This document shows, one piece after another, positions 49,001-61,000 of a stretch of 64,000 nucleotides of DNA. Numbering within the stretch: the first letter of the stretch is position 1; every line of letters begins with the position of its first letter. The notes below the pieces were generated by a model. The model was not told the DNA's origin, did not search any database, and was given only the letters and a program-made list of their open reading frames with translations. The stretch is from Telmatactis stephensoni (taxonomy: Eukaryota; Cnidaria; Anthozoa; Actiniaria; Isophelliidae). The translations under genes and the position numbers were made by a program. The stretch is taken from assembly GCA_029948255.1 (NCBI GenBank), contig JALIZF010001409.1, positions 186,001 through 250,000 on the forward strand. Reading direction: 5' to 3'.

Positions 49001-52000
49001 ATTTTGCTCTGGTTGAGATGAGACTGTTAGGTTTTTCGCATGCATGCAAGACATTTTTTCACCGACTTCCTTTTATACAATTCAAGACAGCTCCAAAACA
49101 GCATTTTGCAGGAGAAATAAAATTGGACTAAAATTTAGCAAGACCCAACTGTACAGTGTGTTGAAATCTTCTATTTTAGTATATAGTTCATTGGGTGTTA
49201 GTCTTACATAATTGTACATAAAAGATAATAATTATTTTACTTGACTTAAATCTTGAGATTAAAATTTAGAACATTTTTTAAACTATTGTCTTGCAATCTC
49301 ATTCTAGTCTTAGGTTTAACATTATTGTCTAATTCCTGTTCATTCATGACACTTTTACCTTAAACTACATGTCGTGTATGTCATACAATTATACAATACA
49401 GTACAAACTTTACAATACAGTGTGTTTCATTTTTACCTGAATTATAATATATCAATATACATACATGAAAAAAATTAATGAAATATTTTGATAATGGTTA
49501 TCTAGAATAACTAAGAAGATAACCGTATAGTTTAAATAAATTACAATTTTTATGCTTTTGTACAGTAAGTAAAGTTTTCTTTTACAATGTGCAAATAAGA
49601 TTTTTTACAATAAGCAAAATTGTTTTTACAAGGGGAAACATATCAATTTATAAATATAGAGATATATTATAATAAACAAATGATCAAATCAATGCTTCAT
49701 TTAGTAAATCAATAAATTAACTAAAGATGAAGTTTAAGATTTATTTATAAAATAACTCTTATATAACGTGCGCTCTGATTGGCTGAAAACCCGTATTTGA
49801 TGAGAGTATCAAACACGCTCACGTCAATTTGTTTTTTCGCCGGTGTTTTCTTTTTCCTATTTTCATCTATTTGCGTGTTAGTTATTTTATAAAAGAAATA
49901 AAAAGCAGTTTCCCGTGTCTGATAGCCTGATCAAAACACTTGTGATGTTGGGAGAACACTCGAGAGCTGTGAATTAAAGCACTCGCCTACGGCTCGTGCT
50001 TCCACTACATTCTCTGATGTTCTCCCAACATCACGCGTGTTTTGATCAGGCTATCAAACACGGGTAACCGTTTTTTATTCCTTAAATGAATATAACGAAA
50101 ATACATGTAGATCATGAGGGTGTATTACAGTCTTTTTGTGTATGTACAAAAAATCTTTTATGTGTGTTGCAGTGCCAGATGAGGGAACTATAACCTCAAA
50201 ACTTGAGGCTTCTTCATCATCCAAGCTTCAAACTGCTGCCAAGATGGAAAAGAAAGATGTAAATAAGGTAGAAAATATATTTTGGAACAGTTTTAGCTCT
50301 ACAGGTGCAACTTTAAACAATAAATATGTACTTTTGCTCAATACACTGATCCCATGATTCATATATACAATAACAACAACAACAAAACAACTGCAGCTTA
50401 ATGAAGACGTCTATTAATAGTTTGTATGTGCATGGTAAAAAGTTTTCTACTCAAGTGATAGCCTTTTTTATGTTTTTTTTATGTATGTATAGGTTGACAA
50501 GAAGTTTTCTGACAAGTCACCAGCAATGGGGAGACGTCAGACTAAGGAGTCCTTAAAGGTGAAGTAGACTTTTTTCATTTAATTGTCATGAGTAATTTTC
50601 CAAATTATTAAAGCCTCTTTCCTGTTATCTGTTTCCTCCTTAACTACATGCATCTCATCGCTTAAGTTGGCTCTAGAATGCATGCTGCTTATAAAGGTGC
50701 TGCTACTATACATAGGCAATGTTTGCTGCAACTTGTCTTGCCATGTTATTGAAAAACAAGTTGCAGCTAAACAATTGCAGGGATATTACATGGAGCAACA
50801 CCAAATGTTAAGCTATATTATTTATCTTTTTCTTGCAATGCTTTTGAGCAATGCAGCCTGATATATGATGCATGCTGCAATGACTAATGCAACTTGTTTT
50901 ACAATGCCATTGCGAGAGGAGTCACAGAAAAAAATTACACCTGCTTGTCTATCTGTTTATTTGTCTGCTAGTCCATTTGAATGTTTGTCCGCTTGTCTGT
51001 TTGTTGGTTTGTCAATCAGTCTCTGTACTGGCCTGCTTGCCTGTCTGTCGACTGGTTTTTCATGATCTATCATTGACACTGATCAATTGTTCTGTATATA
51101 TATGAAAATAAATTGTAATCTTTACAATGATTACAATAAGTTTATACATGTATCCATCTTTTAGGAAATTAAGAGAACTTATAGAATGGAACAAAAGAAA
51201 AGATCCAAAGAACTGTCTAGTGCACTTACAGATCCATCAGTCACAATATTATCATCATACCTCAAGGTATAATAAATTATGGGCTTTGCTTATAGCGTGT
51301 TCCAAAAATCTGAGCCATGGGTCTGCATATACCCAGCAATTTTATAACCAATTAAGTCCCCTTACAAAGTGGGGGATAGACTGTACGTCAGACCTTGGGT
51401 GCATTTCCACTATGCTTTTTAACTAGCCTAACATCCCTTTAGGTGTTTGTTTATAGATCAACGTTAAACTAGTTTATGATATAGCTCAATTATAACACAC
51501 GTTCTGATTGGCTGAGAGACCACCAAAATCTATGCTCTATTTCACCTATTTTGCTCTATCTCGCCTACGGCTCGTGATTTTCAAACTTTTCTCTTGTTTC
51601 TCCCAACATCACGCGTGCTCTATTTCACCAGTAGAGTCATAGAAATCTATCTTCTATTGCTTATAATAAATAAATTGTCAACTGTTTCCACTGCAAAATT
51701 ATTTGATGTTATTATGTCATAAACGGATCTAATTACCAACTGCAGTCATTTCAGGAAAAGACAAGTTTTTACAACCTTCAATAAGAAATAATCAAAATGA
51801 AGAATAGTTATCTAAGATATACAAAATATGATTCTAGGGTTGTTTGATAACAAACGTTAAGTAAATAATCTGACAGATATCTGTCAACTAGCGTGTTCCA
51901 ATTGGTTCCTCCAGACAGGAGGACAAGCCATCTTTGCAGGTCACTTAGCTTTTATGTGATTTCCTGTGTTACATGTATAGCATGTATTTTTGGCCTTTCT

Positions 52001-55000
52001 TTACTGTGTAAACAATAGTCAGAAATTTTAAACTAGCGTAACTTTTCCCTATGGTGTTTCTACTGTATTTCTGGAATTTTTATACTAAACTAGCTTAAAA
52101 TGCCTTCAGCTAGTGCAAACTAACACATCCCTTATTGGTATCATGAACCAAAGACTGCATATATGTAGAGTTGATCAGTTGTTGCTTAATAATAAGGCTC
52201 AAATGAACTAATAAGGATACAGAATACGATATAGTATTCAAATGAATGTCTTTGTAAGCTACTTTAATTACAGTACTAACTTGTATTTATTACTTCCAGA
52301 TTCGTGGCACACTAAAGGGCTGGGCTAAATATTGGTGTGTAGTTAGACCAGGCATGTTAATTATTTACAAAAGTGCAAAGGTAAGCCACTGTTCATTTTA
52401 GTTAGTACATGATTGTATCCATTCCATTCTGCATTTTCAATCTTAAATCTTCCTTTATTTTTTTGTTATTAGCGCCGCCAGTGGATTGGCACAGTATTAT
52501 TGAACTCCTGTGAGCTGACAGAAAGACCATCCAAAAAAGATGGTTTCTGTTTCAAGCTGTACAATCCTTTTGAGCATTACATTTGGGCAACAAAAGGACC
52601 TAAGGGGGAGATGGCTGGGGCCATTGTACAACCATTACCTAAGGACCATTTGATTATGAGAGCACTGACAGAGTCTGATGGTAACTGTTACTATTTTCTT
52701 GTACATTGTATAACTGTATTTTTGTTTTAGAGCAGTTTTCACATGAGTGCAGGGTTTGTATGCCTCCTGGAATCTTGGAAAATTCTGGATTTTTATTTTC
52801 TTCCTTGAAAGTCCTGGATTTTTTAATAAATTCTTTTTAATAAATTCCTGGAAAACAGAAACAAATCAATGTATGTTTACTGTACATAGTGTTCACGTAA
52901 AAGGTCCATTTACATTCCTTTATAATATTACTCCATCTTTTTAGAGAGAGTTTAGAGAGTAAAATTGGTGAGTGCATTGTCTGGCAACAAAGGATAGTAA
53001 CAATTTCTCTCCAGCAAAAAAATGTTGTTTAGAATGTTCAGAATTTGAAATGAACTTTTCCCTGTGCAACATTTTGAATGTGCCTCATATTGAATATTCC
53101 TGTGTTATGACAGACTTTTTTCTGCAACAAAATCTAAAATTCAGTTGCCAAATGAGAAAAACAAAGCAACTGACATGTATTGCCAGCTTTTCTTCCTACC
53201 ATAATTATAATCACTGTGCTGCTATGTAGTTACAAAATAATATTTATATAATAATTATTAATGATATAATAATAATAGTTAATTATGTAATAATTATTAT
53301 ATAATGTACAATTACCTAGTACAAATTTTGTACAATAAGTGAATTTATAACCAATGATAAAAATACCTGTTTTTCACAGGGAGATGTTGGATGGATGCCT
53401 TGGAAGTTGGTCAGCGTCAAGGTTATAACTTACTTAGGGATACAAAGGGAATGTAAGTAGCATTTTGTTTCTTTTTAATCTCCTTTATACAGAGTGTACA
53501 CCATTAATTTTGTTAAAATTTCAGGGTCAGTGACCTTTATGGTAAAGATGAGGAGAGTCGAGAAGTGAGAGAGCAGGAACTAACAGCTCCAGGTAAAGTC
53601 ATTCATAAATAATCCTTGAATGGTGTTTTGGTTGAGTGACCATGTGCAAAGCAATTCAAAATGAGGCTCTTGAAAATCATTAACCAATTGAAAATGATTT
53701 CAGGGTTTTTTAAACATATTTTGACCTAACATTAACTCAAGAGCATAGGGCTCATCGAGGGGGTCTATGTCTATCTTTCTTTTACAATTTTTTTTTACAA
53801 ATTTTGTATGTTTAGTGTGACTGGAAAAGAAAAACAAGAAAGAAGAAAAACTAATATTAATAAAGCATTATGTAAAGAAAGGATATAATACTGTTAATGA
53901 TTTCAGTTTGTTGTACACCTAAATTTATTATTTTGTACTTATATAAATATTAAATAAATGTTTAAATTCTAATTCATTGTTGCTATAACTCTATTACAAG
54001 ACTAAATACGTTCAAAACAAGTCAGAGTAAATTTAAACAGAGTTTTTTAATCACTAATAAACTAATTAGTGTTGATTTTTTCTGATACAGATGCTGATGA
54101 TGGTGAGGACAGCAATGATGGAATTGTAAGTGGTGATGTTATCATCTTAGCTTTACGAAAGAAAGCACGAAACAAACCTTTAGTATGTGAAAAAATCCAC
54201 AAGTTTACCTGCAATTTAACCAAATCTTCTGATCACAGGAAAAGTCTGACTCAGAAGATGAAAAAGAAGATATTATTGAATTAAAGCAAGGTAAACAGTT
54301 TCCCAAAGAAATAAAGATATGGAGTAATGACAGAAAAAAAGGATGAAAGAGTAGAAATTAGGCAGATAATAAGGATAAACTAATTCAACCAACAGGATCT
54401 GGAACAATCAGATTGTAACTTACATTTTCCCAAATGAACATATGGAAGGTCAGACAAACAATATCCCAAACTTCTTGATTTTGGAGACTGAGATTTTAAA
54501 TTTGTTAAATTTATTTATGGTAGTTTTGTCAACAGCATAAAATTTATGTGACTGTTTATACTGTTTATTAATCAACATATATTTCAAAGTGCTAGCCGTC
54601 TCGATAAAGAATTTTGGTTTGTGCTGTAACAATACTGTATCTATGGATTGTGGGATTGGTGTATTAAATAAAAAAAAGGAAAAAATAATAGGAAAAAAAA
54701 AAAAAAACCCAGATAAATAGATAATGAATGTCAAAGGAAAGAATAAAGGGAATTTATTGTACATTTTTACATGTGAAAGAGAATAAAGTGGACCATGATG
54801 GTGGATGTAGTTTTATTCTATTTTATACATGTTTACAGGACCAGAAGAGGAGGAGGAGCCCTTTGAAGAGACTGTTTATGTTGAAGAAAAGGGAGAGGAA
54901 TATCTTGGACAGGTAAATTGTTAACTTAGTATTTACGTACAATCCCCTGAACCTAACACAACAAATGACTAAATGGGCACTTAAGGGGGCTTATTCTTAA

Positions 55001-58000
55001 TATTTTACCCTGTACATGTAAAGGGGAGGGGGGGGGGGGCTTTGTTGGGAGAGGCCCTGTAAAGGAGGGGCTATTCAGATTGGTAATACATGTAGTATTT
55101 GGGTATTTATTATGTATGACAATAAATTTATAATAACTTATGTGTACAGTGGTTGTTACATAATTTTGTCAACTAAAGATCTTAGACTCTTAGAATGCCA
55201 CTTTTTAGTAATTATTTAGGCCCATTTCTACCTCTGAAATGGTGGTTCACTGCTCTTGGCATATTTACAAATTCAGTAAATGTTTTTATATTCAGAATAA
55301 ATTGATTTAGATTAAAGAGGTCTGCCTTGAACCACCCCTGGTAATGGCCCTCGTGTTCTAATAATTTTGATACAAGTTGGTTTACCCTTATTACACAGGA
55401 AGGAGAAGCTACTGAAGAGATTGAAGATGACAATAAAAGTATTCTATGGGCTTTACTTAAACAGGTTGGTACATTTTATGTGTATACTATGCATTAAATT
55501 GGAGGGGTGGTGCCCACAAAATTGGCCAAAGTTACTACTAACAGTGTATTTTGGTATTCACTCCACAGTTGCATTCATTTGATATTTTGGCAAACATGTA
55601 GGGAAGTCTGCTGATACCATTGTAGACCATTTGAGAAAACTCGAAAAGTAATCAGATAGGTCACTTGACTGTGCTGATTTCAAGGAAAACTCTTTAATTT
55701 ATGGGCAGAAAATAAATTTATCATCTGCCAGTAAATTTACCTCTTGATAATATGGAGAAACCAAATCTTTTCAATTTATGCAAATGTAGTTTTGACTTGA
55801 TATATTTCAACAACTGAATGTTTGCTGAATACCACCCACTTCTATACCCAAAGTAGCACTTCAGTGGACACCTTGGAAAATGGAGCTGCGGCAAGTCTAA
55901 AGAGACATGTGCCCACAGGACAGTTGAAAAAGAGCTGGAGCACACAAGCCTGACCCTACAAACATGCAGCTGCCTCAAACACCAGATTAGGTGTGGAGAG
56001 GAATGAATAAATTGAATGAATAAATGAATTGCATTGACTAATTGTGTTGTCATTCTAGGTAAAACCAGGAATGGATTTATCTAGGGTCACTCTACCAACA
56101 TTTATATTAGAGCCAAGATCCTTCTTGGATAAGCTGTCCGATTTTTATTACCATTGCTACATCTTGAGAAAGTAAGTGCTATCTTCTGTGTTTCAGTGGG
56201 ATTTTATTCCTTACTACATTCTATCTTTCTATCAGGATTTACAGTGAATATCACATCTTGTAAAAGGAAAGGTTTTCACAGTTATGGGGTTCACATGGTC
56301 AGAAAAAAAAAAGAAAATGCAGTCATGGAATTCTTTGAATGATTCTAGGCATGGAAAAATCATGATCAAATTTAGGGAAAATTCTTTGGCTCATGGAAAA
56401 GTCACGGAATGTTAGAGTTTTTTTTGCCAAATAGGTTTTTAGATGGGTAGGAAATAGGCATAGAGGGAATGCAACACTACTAACATTATTTTATACACGT
56501 ACACGCATAAGAAAGTTGGGGAGAGTTTGTGTCAAGCACAATGTATTGTACAGCCTATGGGTTTTATCAGTTATCAGTTTGGATAATAAAGTCATGGAAT
56601 TTTGTTTTCTTGAGCCCTGAGTGAGACAGTTTGAATGTGAGAGAGTTTAAGGGGATAATTCATAGATCCACAATTTGCTTGAGTGAACATGGAACAGTTG
56701 CGCAGTATTCCCACTTTTTCCTAACATACTCTTAGAATACATAAATTCCAAGACTTTTTAAGCAATCTATGTATGTTTGTGCTGTATAGACCCATTTCAT
56801 TTATTCCCTCACTGGAGGAACAAACAATGGTTGTTCTCTCTGTTGAGAATTGATAACTTTTGTCATGCAAACATTTTTCATTGTTTTGACCTCCAGTCAG
56901 GGAATAAGTGAAATGGGTCTATACTGAGAAAACCATATTTGGCTTGTTGGACGTACCAACAGTAGCTAAGATGGAACACAATGCATAGTGGATCTATGAA
57001 TTCATTTGGGCGTGATGGTAGCAGAGATGACATACTTACAGTATACCTCTGATCATATTAACTCAGTCTGTCATTTCATTGACCTAATGATATTTGTATT
57101 TATACTGTTCAGGGCTGCTAAGGAGGAATGTGCTTATGCTCGCATGAAGGAAGTTGTTAGATGGTATCTGTCTGGATTTTATAAGAAACCAAAGGTTAGT
57201 GGGGGTATTATATAATGCATGAATGAATAGATGAATGAATAAATAAATGAATGAATGCATATTATATGGATGAGTGGAAAGATGGGTGAATGAATTAATG
57301 AAAAATGGAGGGATACATGAATGGATTGAAGAATGAATGGATAAATGAATGAATAAATGAATGAATGATCTAGAATGGATGAATGAGTAGATTAATGAGT
57401 GAATTAATAAAGAACAAAGGAATATTATGGTTGAATGCATTAAATGAATTAATGATGATTCTGAAGAAATGATTGAATAAATATTATTGGATGGATAAAT
57501 GAATGAGTGAGTGAGTTAATGAATGATGTTTGGATAATAAATAAATGGTGGATGATATAAGGAGTATAATTTAAATGTCAGCTATAATAGGTGAACAGAT
57601 AAGTGAATGAAGAATTTAGGAATTGAAGTGTAGAACTTGAAATGACCTATTACTATGTTGTCATCAGGGTCTCAAGAAGCCATACAATCCCATCATCGGA
57701 GAAACCTTTCGCTGTTACTGGAAGAATCCGTCAGGCAGCAGAACGTTCTTTGTTGCAGAACAAGTATCCCATCATCCTCCAGTGTCAGCATTCTATGTAT
57801 CTAATCGTCCTGATGGCTATGTATTCAATGGTTCTATCCTTGCCAAGTCTAAATTCTATGGTAAGATATTAAATTGGTTATACTTGGTTTCAATATTAAG
57901 TGGGTAGTTGGTAGGTATGCTGGTTGCAATGAGTTGCACTTAGAGCAAATTTCGTATGAGTGTGAAAAGGACCATGCCATGCCGTGACCATGTCAGTGCC

Positions 58001-61000
58001 ATGATGTCTATAAAACATTCAAACTTTTTGCTGTGACCATGCCGTGCCATTTTCACAGTCATACGAAATCTACTCTTTACTGATAACCTGTTTGCAAAAA
58101 GGCTTCATCTGTAAAACATTTGATGAATTTATCACAGCTGCAATAAAAACCTGTTCTTCTAAATTACAGTCCAACATCTCTCATCAGACATTAAAGAAAA
58201 TACACAAACTTTTGAATTTATTGCAGATTTTCATGTTTCAACAGTCAATGAAATGGGTGGCTTAAACAATATCACAGTTAACACCTTTCTGCATTCTTTG
58301 TTATTTGGTTGCTTACTTCTTACCTGGACCATTACTAAATAAGTTCAACTCACTTGTGTGGAGAAAGCTATGTTCAAATAGTTAATTGCTTGTTCTTAAG
58401 GCTTGCAAGCAGATGTAAAAAGATGTTCTATTATCTCTTAAACAGGTAACTCCACCTCAGCTATCCTAGATGGTACTGCAACCCTGACGTTATTGAAATT
58501 TGGAGAAGAGTATTTAATGACCATGCCTTATGCCCACTGTAAAGGTCAGTGATAGAGTCGTTTTCGTATGAGTGGGAAACTTACCGTGCCGTACCGTGAC
58601 CGTGTCAGTGCCGTAATGTCTATAAAAACATTCGAAATTCATGCCGTAACCGTACTGTATCGTAACCGTATAGTGTTCCCACTCATACGAAAACGACTCT
58701 AAACCAAAATAAGTACAATCAGGAGAGCATATCAGGAGACACAGGGTCATTCTCCGGTCCTTGCTGAAAGCACTCGCAGTGAGCTAATTGGAAGTAAGAT
58801 TGAGAATAAAAATATATTAGATATAAATAATTTGATTCTTCTATGTTGGTTTAATTGTTTAATCCAAGCTTCCAGACAATCCATCCATCATCATGCAGGG
58901 AATAAATAACAATAATAATAATAATAATAATAATAACTTTATTTGTATAGCGCATTTTCCGATGTGCCCAAATGCGCTTCTCATGAAACTCTTTACAATA
59001 ATACTACTTATGATATATAATGCCATATACAAAAAATACTATTAAAAAACTATGTTTATATATTTGCAATTCTAAATTGATAATATCTAAGAAAACTACT
59101 GATCTAAAAATAACTATAAAAATTAAGTACCTATTATTATGTTATAGGTATGAACTGTGCAGAAAGGATGCTCTTAAAACTTATAATTGAAAATACTATG
59201 AGGAATTGAAAAAAAAACTAATGCTTAATTACAATAAAACTATAAATTAAAAGCTTCCTTAAACAGATGAGTTTTAAGATTCTTCTTGAAATAACATTGT
59301 TATTCATTCCCTGATGATGGATGGATTGTTCGAAAACTTGGATCAAACAATAATATTAAACCAACGTGGAAGAAACAAATTATTTATTATAATATCTAGT
59401 TATGATTCCCACATACAAAGAAATTCTAGATTTGATTCTGCATAAAATATATTGTTCAAAATGTCACTGTGAGTAAAAATTATTGCTGCATGTGCATCAT
59501 GTGATGTGATGGGTTGCCCTATGACTGTTTTTAAACCAATAGCCAGTAATTTACAAGTGCTGAAAAATTTAAGCATTTCCCGTGCCTTCCCTACTAGTGC
59601 ACACTGAATTTGAGTATACAGATAAAATGTGAAAAACCATCTTTCATGTGTAAAATGGCCATTCACACAGATATAATCCTCAGTCTCAGAAGCATCACAA
59701 TTATTCACAGCTGAGAGACCTTGAGCATGTATGCTTGGTTTCCAGTCATGAATGATTGGTTAAACAGAACCCTTCATGGCTGGAAATAGAGTCCATTTTT
59801 AAAAAATATTTCAAATGTTTTTGCTGTCCACACTCCAAGTTTTAACCTGATGTATAATTTTTGAAATTTTAAATAAGACTTTTTTACATACTTAGTACGG
59901 ATGTTCTTTTCTCTGTTGCCTCTTCACTGACCCTGTATTTCATAGGGGAATGATACAAAAAACATTAAAGCAGCTCTAATGTGGAAATGTGCTAACTTAA
60001 AATTTTTCAATGTCATAAACAATGAATGTAAGAAAGACTTTGCTTTTGTTCAGGTATTTTGATTGGTACACTGACCTTTGAACTTGGAGGAATGGTGACT
60101 ATTAACTGTGAGAAGACTGGCTACAAAGCAGAGATAGAGTTTAAGCTAAAGGTATAGTCTTGAGGTCATTAAAAGAACCTAAGGGCATTTTCCATGAAGT
60201 GGAATGAGCCAGCCATATAATACATCTCATTTCTTTGGACTGGACCTTCCGGCTAATGCTATGAAGTGACATACACATTACCACTCAAGAATTGGCCATT
60301 ATGGCAGGCTGCCCTAGCTTAGAGTAGATTTCGCATGACTGTGAAAATGACATTGCAAGGTCATGACATGGTTACGGCAGGAATTTTGAACCTTTTTGTA
60401 CAAAACACTACATTGGCACGGTCATGGCACAGAGTGGTCTGTTTTACACTTATATGAAAACTGCTCTAGTGTTTCCACACAACACTGTCTTATCTCCCTA
60501 CTGTATTATACATGTAAGTGCTATCAGTGTACATAGCAAAGGGCCTTTGTACATAATTTCCCTATAGCTATGTAGCTACATGGACAGACACTCATACAAT
60601 GTGTAAGTTGCTACAGTATTTTATAAAAAGTATCAATATGATTAATTTGTTCAAAATTTGGCATGTGACGTATGATGTTTCAAAAACTATGCTGCATGAT
60701 AATGTGTAGAGTACTTCCCTCCAACCCACCTCCCCCCTTTGCTACCCTGTGCTACAGCTCATGGTTTGTATGTTTGCTCCAGCCATTCTGGAAAAAGAGT
60801 GGTGAGTCTAACTACATTGCTGGTAAAATCAAGATGGGGAATCAAACATTGTGCAAGATTGAGGGCAAATGGGTAAGTGATTAGTTTTCACTGTTTGTCA
60901 AAGCTACATTTGTAGCCTTAATTTACAAAGCCATGTAAAAGTTTTGACTCCTGTTAAAGTAATAAAACAAATTATTATCTTAATACAAGCCAAATATTAT

